Source: Sphingosinicella sp. CPCC 101087
Lineage (GTDB): Bacteria > Pseudomonadota > Alphaproteobacteria > Sphingomonadales > Sphingomonadaceae
Assembly (NCBI RefSeq): GCF_004151485.1
Contig: NZ_SBFF01000007.1
Span: 186,001 to 250,000 of the forward strand
Direction of reading: 5' to 3'
DNA length: 64,000 nt
Position 1 is the first letter of the stretch. Every line of letters begins with the position of its first letter. This document shows positions 8,252-15,497 of the stretch, piece by piece. The position numbers and the translations under genes were made by a program. The notes under the pieces are model-generated. The model saw only the letters and a program-made list of their open reading frames with translations, was not told the origin of the DNA and searched no databases.

Positions 8252-9589
8252 CTATTCGACCTCATGATGCTCCATGCCCTCCCCGATCATATCGCGCAGC
8301 GTTTGCAGCGCCGATCCGAGGGCTTCAAGGCCGGGCGAGCCCAACGCCAGGCGGACGGCGCCAGGCGCGTAGCCTGGACTCACCGCAAAAGCCTCTCCCG
8401 GGGTAACCGCAATGCCCCGGCGCAGCGCCTGGGCTGCAAAGCTTTCCCCGCGCCACGGCTCGGGCAGGGGCAACCATGCGTGGAGCGCACGCGAGTCCGC
8501 GCAAAGTCTGTCAGCACCGAGGATCTCACGGGCGAGCGCCTGGCGCGCCAGAGCGTCGGCCCGTTTGCGCTCCATGACGATTTGCGCATCTCCGCTGTTC
8601 ATCCAGTGGCATCCGAGCGCGACGGAGGCGCCGGCTGCCGACCAGGCACCCGCACGTAACGTGACTGACAGGGACTGGACGAGGGATCGGGGTGCGACGA
8701 GCAGGCCCACCGTCAGGCCCGGCGATACCCGCTTCGAAAGGCTGTCCACATAGATGACCTGGTCCGGGGCAAGTGCCGCCAGGGGGAGGACCTCCGGCGC
8801 AAGGAAGGTGTAGATGCCATCTTCGATGGCCATTATTCCGGTATCCGTCAGCAGACGTGCCCATTCCCGGCGGCGCAGATCGGACATCGAAACGCCGAGC
8901 GGACTGTGGAGCGTCGGTTGAAAATAGACTGCGGAAAGTCTCGTCGACTGGTGCGCTTCACGAGCGGCCTCGGCAGAGACCCCTTGCTCGTCGAGGTCCA
9001 GCGGCACGAGCGTCACGCCGAGTCGCTCGGCTATCCCTTTCACGACCGGATAGGTGATCGCCTCTATGCCCACGCGCTCGCCCGGCTTCGCCAGCGTCGA
9101 CAGGGCAGCGGCGATCGCCTGCCGCCCGTTTCCCGCGAACAGGATCTTCGCCGGGTCCGGCAGCCACTTTGCCCTGGCCAGGAAGGCCGCGGCTATCTCC
9201 CGGAATTGCGGCGTACCTGCGACGCTGATCGGGCGTAGCGCGGCTTCGGAGGATGGCGAAGCCGCCCAGCGCCGCAGGCTCGAACGCAGCAGCGCTTCGC
9301 AGCCCTCCGGCCATGAAGCTACCAACTCGAGATCGATCAGTCCGACGGAAGGATCGACGAGAGGCGGATCGGTTCGGGGCGGCGCGTTGAGCACGAACGT
9401 CCCTCGACCGATCTCCCCCGCGGTCAATCCGCGCCGCTTGAGCTCCCGATAGACGCGGGCCGCGGTGGAAGGTGCGATGCCGCGCCGATAGGCGAACTCG
9501 CGCAGCGGAAGCAGCTTTTGACCGGACCGCAGAGCGCCCCCTGCGATTTCGCCAGCGATTTCGTCCGCTATGGATTTGAAGTCGGGCAT
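8252..9589 (-). CDS. MocR-type transcriptional regulator (GntR HTH fused to aminotransferase fold)
   Basis: 445 residues from the ATG at 9589. The first 70 residues are a GntR winged helix (GIAPSTAARVYRELKRRG and GRGTFVL); the rest is a fold-type I aminotransferase domain with the PLP lysine in DSLSKRVSPG (Lys286). MocR proteins such as GabR and PdxR bind direct repeats in the control region of a divergent target and respond to PLP or an amino-compound aldimine. Here the divergent neighbour is the DinB-SDR operon, and a four-copy repeat array lies in the 90-bp gap, which makes that operon the likely target. The effector cannot be read from the sequence. Confidence 0.9.
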   Translation of the reverse strand: MPDFKSIADEIAGEIAGGALRSGQKLLPLREFAYRRGIAPSTAARVYRELKRRGLTAGEIGRGTFVLNAPPRTDPPLVDPSVGLIDLELVASWPEGCEALLRSSLRRWAASPSSEAALRPISVAGTPQFREIAAAFLARAKWLPDPAKILFAGNGRQAIAAALSTLAKPGERVGIEAITYPVVKGIAERLGVTLVPLDLDEQGVSAEAAREAHQSTRLSAVYFQPTLHSPLGVSMSDLRRREWARLLTDTGIMAIEDGIYTFLAPEVLPLAALAPDQVIYVDSLSKRVSPGLTVGLLVAPRSLVQSLSVTLRAGAWSAAGASVALGCHWMNSGDAQIVMERKRADALARQALAREILGADRLCADSRALHAWLPLPEPWRGESFAAQALRRGIAVTPGEAFAVSPGYAPGAVRLALGSPGLEALGSALQTLRDMIGEGMEHHEVE

Positions 9590-9598
9590 AACGTCCAA

Positions 9599-9663
9599 AT
9601 TGCACCGAGTACAATAAAGCTATTGCACCGACATGCATCGAACGCAATTGAACTTTGCATCGA
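9599..9663. promoter_or_regulatory. Candidate MocR operator: four copies of a 9-bp direct repeat
   Basis: The motif TTGCAYCGA, all on the plus strand, occurs at 9600-9608 and 9623-9631 (TTGCACCGA, both preceded by A), 9633-9641 (ATGCATCGA) and 9655-9663 (TTGCATCGA). Spacings are 23, 10 and 22 bp, so copies lie on nearly the same helix face. A -10-like TACAAT (plus, 9610-9615), read on the minus strand as TATTGT, sits between the first two copies. The array fills the gap between the MocR gene and the DinB operon. Direct repeats are the known binding pattern of MocR regulators; binding here is inferred. Confidence 0.6.
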
Positions 9664-9679
9664 AACTCGGAGGCGCCCG

Positions 9680-10231
9680 ATGTCACCAACGTCCAGACGA
9701 TCCCCAACCCCGAGATTGGCCCCTCTGAGCATGCTGCTTCGATTCAAGGCCTGGGCGAACGACATCACCTTCGCCACGGTCGCGGCCCTGCCGGAAGGGG
9801 AGGCCTTGCGCCCCCGTGCAACACGATATCGAAACATCGTTCACACGCTCAATCACGCGTTTGTCGTGGAGGAGATATTCCGCGCGCATCTCACTGGCGG
9901 TCGCCACGGCTATGCCAGCCGGAATACGGAGGTGACGCCGCCACTCCACGCGCTTCGCCGCAACGTCCAAGCCATGGACGCCTGGTATATCCATTATGCG
10001 GAATCGCTCGGCGAGGCCGAACTCGACGAGATCATCCACTTCGAATTCGTTGGCGGTGGGAATGGGGCGATGAGCCGGGAAGCAATCCTCTTCCACTTGG
10101 TGAACCACGGCACCTATCATCGAGGATTCGTCGGCGACATGCTGAATCAAAGCGGCATTACACCGAACCCCACCGATCTGACGGTCTACCTCCGGGACGT
10201 CGTCGGCGCGCGAGCGGGAGTCACGCCATGA
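9680..10231 (+). CDS. DinB-family protein, putative metal-dependent enzyme
   Basis: 183 residues, a four-helix DinB/YfiT fold. The likely metal triad is His59 (TLNH), His143 and His147 (NHGTYHRGFVGDML), the signature end of the family. Some DinB-like proteins are thiol transferases, many have no known activity. The start at the ATG 9680 has GGAG 8 bp upstream; the open frame extends further back without homology. The stop overlaps the next gene by 4 bp (ATGA), so DinB and the SDR are co-translated. Divergent from the MocR regulator and probably controlled by it. Confidence 0.88.
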   Translation: MSPTSRRSPTPRLAPLSMLLRFKAWANDITFATVAALPEGEALRPRATRYRNIVHTLNHAFVVEEIFRAHLTGGRHGYASRNTEVTPPLHALRRNVQAMDAWYIHYAESLGEAELDEIIHFEFVGGGNGAMSREAILFHLVNHGTYHRGFVGDMLNQSGITPNPTDLTVYLRDVVGARAGVTP

Positions 10232-10983
10232 TCGTCCTGGTCACGGGCGCGACATCCGGGTTTGGCACCGCGATCGCCACGCGCTTTGCTTCGGAGGGAC
10301 ATCGGATCGTCGCCGTCGGACGCCGAGCCGGACGGCTTGCCGAGCTCCGTTCGACATTGGGCGGGAATCTGGTGCACATCGTCGAACTGGACGTAAGGCA
10401 GCGCGAACGCGCCATCGAGACGCTCGGGGCGCTTCCAGCGGATTTCAGCCCGATCGATGTGCTGGTAAACAATGCCGGACTGGCACTCGGCCTCGAGCCG
10501 GCGCATCGCGGGCGTCTCGACGACTGGGACGCAATGATCGACACGAACATCAGGGGGCTGACCTATGTGACCCACGCCATATTGCCGAATATGGTCGCCC
10601 GGAACCGTGGGCACGTGATCAACATGGGAAGCGTCGCGGCCCTCTACCCCTATCCGGGGGGGAACGTTTATGGAGCGACCAAGGCCTTTGTCCGGCAGTT
10701 CTCCCTCAATCTGCGCGCCGACCTGACGGGTACGAAAGTCCGCGTGACGGACATCGAGCCCGGACTCGTCGGCGGAACGGAATTCTCGGCCGTCCGGTTC
10801 GGCGGCGACGCCGAACGGGCGGCGGCACTCTATGATGGCGCGGATCCGCTCCTGCCGGACGACATCGCGGATGCAGTGCACTGGGTTGCGAGCCGACCCG
10901 CGCGAGTCAATGTCAACGCCATCGAACTGATGCCGGTGACGCAGTCCTTCGGGCCGCTGCAGGTGTCGCGCGGCGCGGCGTGA
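10228..10983 (+). CDS. SDR-family oxidoreductase, YdfG-like
   Basis: 251 residues with the Rossmann motif TGATSGFG (6-13), NNAG (81-84) and catalytic Ser135, Tyr148 and Lys152 (YGATK). Length and the ending (EIEPGL, then VNVNAIELMPV) match the YdfG group, NADP-dependent dehydrogenases acting on serine, allo-threonine and 3-hydroxy acids. The GRR after strand two favours NADPH. It overlaps the DinB gene and belongs to the operon divergent from the MocR gene. A substrate related to amino or hydroxy acids would fit a PLP-sensing regulator, but that is inference. Confidence 0.88.
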   Translation: MIVLVTGATSGFGTAIATRFASEGHRIVAVGRRAGRLAELRSTLGGNLVHIVELDVRQRERAIETLGALPADFSPIDVLVNNAGLALGLEPAHRGRLDDWDAMIDTNIRGLTYVTHAILPNMVARNRGHVINMGSVAALYPYPGGNVYGATKAFVRQFSLNLRADLTGTKVRVTDIEPGLVGGTEFSAVRFGGDAERAAALYDGADPLLPDDIADAVHWVASRPARVNVNAIELMPVTQSFGPLQVSRGAA

Positions 10984-11219
10984 CGTCGGAGGGCAGCGCA
11001 GCGCCGCACATCGCCTTTTCAGCCAAGTCTTGCGTCGAGGGATGCGGCAACGGGCGGTGAATTGCCGTACCGGGCCCCCGCCGCAATCGGGTGTCCGGAC
11101 CAGCCTTCGTTCCTGCCGCCGCCGCACGGGATCCGCCTGCGCGGCCTTGCGGCAAAGCCTCTGCTTCGCCTGCTTCCTCGTTCCTGGGGCGTCGACGGCC
11201 GCTCGCGCGTGTTCCGGAA

Positions 11220-11255
11220 TTGACATCGATTCGACGATTAGCTAATCGTCGAATC
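11220..11255 (+). promoter_or_regulatory. Promoter and 28-bp perfect palindrome in front of the sdpR-like gene
   Basis: A -35 hexamer TTGACA (11220-11225) is followed by a perfect inverted repeat from 11228 to 11255, half-site GATTCGACGATTAG, whose last base touches the ATG. GCTAAT at 11241-11246, the centre of the palindrome, is a fair -10 (spacing 15). The expected transcript start is within a few bases of the ATG and there is no ribosome site, so a leaderless mRNA is plausible. The palindrome is the obvious operator for the ArsR-type protein encoded next. Confidence 0.75.
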
Positions 11256-11552
11256 ATGAGCCATGTGTTCAAGGCCATTTCGGATCCCACGCGGCGGCGC
11301 GTCTTGCAGCTCCTGCGCCACGGCCCGATGAGCGCCGGCGAGCTTTGCGAGCACTTTCACGTCTCCAAGCCCACCATGTCGGCACATTTCTCGGTGCTGA
11401 AGGAGGCCGACCTCGTGCACGTCGAGAAAGCCGGCAAGTCCGTCATCTATCACCTCAAACTGTCCGTGCTCGAAGAGGCACTGCTCGGCTTCGCGCATTC
11501 GGTCGGCTTGGGCGCAGAGGCGGAGCCGGCAAGGATGGAGACGCAGCGATGA
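11256..11552 (+). CDS. ArsR/SdpR-type autorepressor
   Basis: 98 residues forming one winged-helix domain: FKAISDPTRRRVLQLLRHGP at the start, the recognition region SAGELCEHFHVSKPTMSAHF and the wing KAGKSVIYHL. It lacks the paired cysteines of metal-sensing ArsR proteins; His in EHFHV is the only likely ligand. This matches the SdpR subfamily of autorepressors, which work with an SdpI-like membrane protein. The start is the ATG directly after the palindrome, since the open frame upstream shows no homology. The stop overlaps the next gene by 4 bp. Confidence 0.85.
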   Translation: MSHVFKAISDPTRRRVLQLLRHGPMSAGELCEHFHVSKPTMSAHFSVLKEADLVHVEKAGKSVIYHLKLSVLEEALLGFAHSVGLGAEAEPARMETQR

Positions 11553-11941
11553 ACAAATCCGTCACCGAAATCCGCACCGGGCTGGCCTGGGCCGGCGGCA
11601 TCGTGCTGCTGGCGCTGGGCGCGCGATTCGCGTTCAACCAAGGCCATATCGACCACGATGCCATGCTTCGCATCGTCATCGGCGCGAACGGGCTCATGAT
11701 CGCCTATTTCGGCAACCGCGTGCCCAAGGCGGTCGCGCCCAGCGCCTGCGCCCAGCAGGTCGCGCGGTTCGCCGGCTGGTCGATGGTACTCAGCGGCCTC
11801 GTCTATTCCGGGCTCTGGATCCTTGCGCCGATTCCGGTGGCGATCACGATCGGAACCGCCGCCGTGGCGGCAGGCGCGATCGCGACGCTGGGCTATTGCC
11901 TCAGGCTGCGATTGCGGGCGCGGAACTATGACAATTCGTGA
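11549..11941 (+). CDS. Small multi-spanning membrane protein, partner of the SdpR-like repressor
   Basis: 130 residues with about four hydrophobic segments (VLLALGARFAF, IVIGANGLMIAYFGN, LSGLVYSGLWIL, AAVAAGAIATLGYCL) and a basic tail. I do not recognise a specific family; the position right after an SdpR-like repressor and the conserved GNRVPKA loop suggest an SdpI/YhfC-like inner-membrane protein. In Bacillus, SdpI is an immunity and signal-transducing protein that sequesters SdpR; whether that holds here is unknown. The gene overlaps the repressor stop by 4 bp, so the pair is translationally coupled and under the same palindrome. Confidence 0.65.
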   Translation: MNKSVTEIRTGLAWAGGIVLLALGARFAFNQGHIDHDAMLRIVIGANGLMIAYFGNRVPKAVAPSACAQQVARFAGWSMVLSGLVYSGLWILAPIPVAITIGTAAVAAGAIATLGYCLRLRLRARNYDNS

Positions 11942-12073
11942 GGAAGGCCGGCCGGCATCACGGCAACATAAGCCCTGAGCGCGCGCGGTGAACGAGCGGG
12001 CGTGCCCGGATCGGCCGCGTGGCCGATGAAACCGTGATCGCCCCTTTCCGGTTGAAGCCGGCAGGAGGGTTTC

Positions 12074-13003
12074 ATGAGCGCTTCCCGCAACGCGATCGTC
12101 CTGCCGCCGCCTCTGGGAGGCTGGGTGGACAATTTCGCGGCGGACCTATTCTCCCCGCAGGAAGGCCCGACCTTCGATTTCACGAGCCCGGCCGGCGAGC
12201 CGGCGCTCATCCCGGCGGATTCCGTTTCCTGGCGCGTGTTCAGGAACCCGGTCACCTTGTTCATCGGGGGCGTGACCGCCGTCCTGCTCGAACTGGCCGA
12301 GCCGCGCGTGCGCGACGGCGTCTGGCAGAATAGTTCCTTCCGCACCGAGCCGATGGGGCGGCTTCAGCGCACGGGGCTGGCCGCCATGGCAACCGTGTAC
12401 GGCGCGCGCAGCCGTGCCGAAGCGATGATCGCGGGCGTGGGCCGCCTGCACGCGCAGGTGGCCGGCCGAACCAGCGAGGGTCAGGCCTATCGGGCCGACG
12501 ATCCCGAACTGCTCGACTGGGTACAGGCGACCGCCAGCTTCGGCTTCCTTTCGGCCTATTCGGCCTATGCCCGCCGCCTGTCGGACGCCGAGCTCGACCA
12601 AGCCTATGCCGAAGGGGCGGTGCCGGCCCGGCTCTACGGCGCCGACGGCGCGCCGACCTCCCGTGCCGAGATCGAGGCGCTCTTCGATGCAATGCGCGGC
12701 CGGCTCGTTCCGTCGCCGATCGTCTTCGAGTTCCTCGACATCATGCGGACGGTGCCGGCGCTTCCCGCTCCGGCGAGGCCCGTGCAGCGGCTCCTGCTCA
12801 AGGCGGCGGTGGGGATTCTTCCCCTGTGGGTGCGCCATCGGCTGGGCCTCGGTGCGGATTGGGGCCTGAGGGGCTGGGAGCGGCGACTCGTCCGGCTGCT
12901 GGGCGGAAGCGGCGAGCGGCTGCTGATCCGCGCCTCACCGGCAGTGCAGGCTTGCCGCCGGCTCGGACTTCCCGACGATTATCTGTGGACGAGATCGCGC
13001 TGA
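12074..13003 (+). CDS. Oxygenase MpaB/DUF2236 family protein
   Basis: 309 residues. VSWRVFRNPVTLFIGGVTAVLLELAEP and the following run of helices (DGVWQNSSF, RLQRTGLAAMATVYG, VGRLHAQVAGRT) match DUF2236 proteins, related to latex-clearing protein Lcp and the fungal MpaB oxygenase, which hold a b-type haem. His in VGRLHAQV is a candidate haem ligand or base. A GGAGG-type ribosome site precedes the ATG. It lies 40 bp before the Clp1-like gene on the same strand, so it may share a transcript, although I see no functional link. Substrate unknown. Confidence 0.8.
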   Translation: MSASRNAIVLPPPLGGWVDNFAADLFSPQEGPTFDFTSPAGEPALIPADSVSWRVFRNPVTLFIGGVTAVLLELAEPRVRDGVWQNSSFRTEPMGRLQRTGLAAMATVYGARSRAEAMIAGVGRLHAQVAGRTSEGQAYRADDPELLDWVQATASFGFLSAYSAYARRLSDAELDQAYAEGAVPARLYGADGAPTSRAEIEALFDAMRGRLVPSPIVFEFLDIMRTVPALPAPARPVQRLLLKAAVGILPLWVRHRLGLGADWGLRGWERRLVRLLGGSGERLLIRASPAVQACRRLGLPDDYLWTRSR

Positions 13004-13043
13004 CCGGCCGACACCGGCCGGGCCGCGGCGCGTTCACATAGTC

Positions 13044-13898
13044 ATGGACGAGCCCGGCCTGCATCTTCCGCCCCCTTGGGAATCGGCGCTGCTTCGGGGC
13101 ACCGCCGCGCGCCGGCTCGTGGTGCTCGGGCCGACCGACGTGGGCAAAAGCCGCTTCATCGACGCCCTGGCGGCGCGCCGGCCGGACGCCTGGCTGGTCG
13201 ATCTCGATCCAGGCCAGAAGATGATCGGTGCGCCGGGAACCGCCGCGCTCGGCAGGCACGGCGGCGCGATGCCGGAGCGGTTCGTCTTCCTCGGAAGCAC
13301 CGCGGTCGGGAGCTTCCGGGCGCTCGCGGCCGCGGGCGCCGAACTCGCCGCCTCCACCGGCCCTGACCCCGTCATCGTCAATACGCCCGGCCACGTCGCC
13401 GGTGCGGGCGCGCGGCTCCAGGCGATGATCCTCGCCGCGCTGGATCCGGACCTCGTGGTGGCGATCGGGGCAGGGCGGCCGCTCGAGGCCGAGCTTGCCC
13501 GCTTGCCCGCATTGGACAGGATCGCGATCGAGCCGTCGCCCTTCGCCCGACGCAAGACGAAAGGGCTGCGCCGGGCGGTGCGGCAGGCCGGCTTCGCGGC
13601 GGCGCTGGCGGACGCCGGACAATGGTCGCTCTCCCTGGGCCGGGTGGGGTTCGAGCCGGGGGCGCCGCAGCCAACAACTGGAACCGCCCGAGCGGTGTGC
13701 GCCCTTGCCGACGAGGAAGGCGAAGCGATGGAGATTGCGATCTTGATCGCCAAGGATGCGGATCGGGGCACCTTCCTGTCGCGCCCGCCGGTTCGCCCGC
13801 CCGCGCGGATCCTGCTCGGAAAGATGTGGGCGCAGCCGTCCGAGTCCGGATGGATCCTGCAGGAACGGCTCGCGCCGTCCTGGGAGGAAGCGCCCTGA
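13044..13898 (+). CDS. Clp1/Grc3-type P-loop polynucleotide 5'-kinase-like protein
   Basis: 284 residues. The features of the Clp1_P family occur in order: Walker A GPTDVGKS (29-36), the clasp/Walker B region DLDPGQ followed by APGT (53-66), LGSTAVGS (83-90) and NTPGHVAGAGARL (113-125), nearly the same as NTPGWVxGxG in eukaryotic Nol9/Grc3. These enzymes phosphorylate the 5'-OH of RNA and act in tRNA splicing and rRNA processing. The C-terminal 100 residues are variable and may bind RNA. The next gene, two bases further, encodes an RNase Z-like nuclease, which supports a role in RNA end processing. No clear ribosome site precedes the ATG. Confidence 0.82.
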   Translation: MDEPGLHLPPPWESALLRGTAARRLVVLGPTDVGKSRFIDALAARRPDAWLVDLDPGQKMIGAPGTAALGRHGGAMPERFVFLGSTAVGSFRALAAAGAELAASTGPDPVIVNTPGHVAGAGARLQAMILAALDPDLVVAIGAGRPLEAELARLPALDRIAIEPSPFARRKTKGLRRAVRQAGFAAALADAGQWSLSLGRVGFEPGAPQPTTGTARAVCALADEEGEAMEIAILIAKDADRGTFLSRPPVRPPARILLGKMWAQPSESGWILQERLAPSWEEAP

Positions 13899-13899
13899 A

Positions 13900-14889
13900 A
13901 TGCGTCCGAACCTCCATCCGCGCCTGGTCAACGGCCGTTTCGGCGATCCCGGCTTGTTCGTCGAGATGCTGCACCGGCGCGAGGCTTTGCTGTTCGACCT
14001 GGGCGACCTTTCGCCGCTTTCGACGCGCGACCTGCTGCGAGTCGGCCATGTCTTCGTGACCCACATGCACATGGATCATTTCATCGGATTCGACGCGCTG
14101 CTGCGGGTGTCTGTCGGACGCCAGAAGACGATCCGCATGGTCGGCCCGCGCGGCTTCGCCGATCGGGTGCACCACAAGCTTCTTGCCTATGAATGGGACC
14201 TGGTCGATCGCTACGAAGCCGACCTGGTGTTCGAGACGACCGAAATGCTCGCGCACAAGCGGACCCGTCGCGCGCGTTTTCGTTTCAAGCGCGCCTTCGC
14301 CCGGGAGGATCTCGATGAGGCCGAGGCGCCCGACGGGATCGTCGCCGCCGGAGACGGATTTACGGTGCATGCGAGCCTGCTCGAGCATCATGGACCATGC
14401 CTGGGCTTCGCCGTGGCCGAGCCGGAGCATGCCAATGTCTGGAAGGTGCGCCTGACCGAGCGGGGCCTGCCGACCGGACCATGGCTTCAGGCCCTGAAGC
14501 GGGCGGTCGGGCAAGGAAGAAGCGGCGACTGGCCGATCGCCCTGCCCGACGGGACCAACGTCCCGCTCGGCCGGCTTCGCGACCTCGTCACCCTGAGCGA
14601 GGGACAGAAGATTGCCTATGTCACCGACGTCGGCGACACGCCTGCGAACCGCGCCGCCATCGTCCGGCTGGCGCGAGGGGCGGATCTAATGTTCATCGAA
14701 GCGAGCTTCGCCGCGTCGGATGCCGATCGGGCGCGGGCACGCGCCCATCTCACCACCCGCGCCGCCGGGGAGATCGCCCGCACGGCCGGCGTCCGCCGGG
14801 TCGAGCCGTTTCATTTCTCGCCGCGCTACGAGGGAGAAGAGGCGCGCTTGCTGGCCGAGGTGGAGGGGGCGTTCCGGGGGGAGGCGTGA
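13900..14889 (+). CDS. RNase Z-like metallo-beta-lactamase-fold nuclease
   Basis: 329 residues. The zinc motif HMHMDH (His55, His57, Asp59, His60), a central TDVGDT, and the C-terminal HLTT and HFSPRY motifs are those of the RNase Z/ElaC group; HFSxRY in particular is diagnostic. FIEASF matches the conserved strand before it. The middle (about 120-250) is longer and more divergent than in E. coli RNase Z and I do not see a clear flexible arm, so it may not be the housekeeping tRNA 3' endonuclease. It starts one base after the Clp1-like stop with GGAGG upstream, so the two are co-expressed. Together they look like a dedicated RNA-processing or repair pair. Confidence 0.82.
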   Translation: MRPNLHPRLVNGRFGDPGLFVEMLHRREALLFDLGDLSPLSTRDLLRVGHVFVTHMHMDHFIGFDALLRVSVGRQKTIRMVGPRGFADRVHHKLLAYEWDLVDRYEADLVFETTEMLAHKRTRRARFRFKRAFAREDLDEAEAPDGIVAAGDGFTVHASLLEHHGPCLGFAVAEPEHANVWKVRLTERGLPTGPWLQALKRAVGQGRSGDWPIALPDGTNVPLGRLRDLVTLSEGQKIAYVTDVGDTPANRAAIVRLARGADLMFIEASFAASDADRARARAHLTTRAAGEIARTAGVRRVEPFHFSPRYEGEEARLLAEVEGAFRGEA

Positions 14890-14967
14890 GGCGCCCGACG
14901 ATTACCCCCGCGAGGTCACCGTCTCGCGATCTTCCGCCGGCTTTTCGTCGGCGACGCGCCGAAGCGC

Positions 14968-15387
14968 CTAGTTGCGCCGGCTTTCGCGATGGGCGCGTAT
15001 CTCCTCGTCGGTGAGCTTGCGGATGCTGGAGATCTGGCACCGGTTGGGACCGATCGCGCTGGGCACGATCAGCTCGGCGTCGGAGCCCGTGCACACCCAG
15101 TTGCTGCCGCCGCGCGAGCGGATTCCGATCCGCAGCGACCAGTCGACATCGGGGCAGGGCCCGAACAGGTCGAGCCTGTAGACGTCGTTCGCGCCGACAT
15201 TGACGTGGACCGTTTCGTCATCGAGCGGAGCGAAGCCATTGACCTGCTCGGCGCGGAAGCATTGCCGTCCTTCGCCTTGTGCCGAAGCGGATGCCGGGCT
15301 GCCGGCATCGGTGCAGGCCGCGAGCGTGCCCAGGCCGGCGAGCAAGGCGAAGGCGATCGGGGCCCGGCGGTGCAATATGGACTGCAT
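14968..15387 (-). CDS. DUF6491 family lipoprotein
   Basis: 139 residues from the ATG at 15387, which has an excellent GGAGG site. The signal peptide ends in LAAC, a lipobox, so it should be lipid-anchored in the outer or inner membrane. The mature part has RQCFRAEQVNGFAPLDD, a C-x-D-xxW segment, WVCTGSDAELIV and RCQISSIRKLT, the pattern of DUF6491, a small domain with paired cysteines common in sphingomonads and of unknown function. It is downstream of the outer-membrane barrel gene on the same strand, 110 bp away. Confidence 0.78.
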   Translation of the reverse strand: MQSILHRRAPIAFALLAGLGTLAACTDAGSPASASAQGEGRQCFRAEQVNGFAPLDDETVHVNVGANDVYRLDLFGPCPDVDWSLRIGIRSRGGSNWVCTGSDAELIVPSAIGPNRCQISSIRKLTDEEIRAHRESRRN

Positions 15388-15497
15388 GGCATCCTCCTTG
15401 ACCGGCTGAACGCCCGGACGGGCAAAATGTGGCGTCCGGCGGCAACTTGCCGCCGGACGCTTGAAGTCGGGTCGCTGGCAAGCACCCAAGGCAGGCC

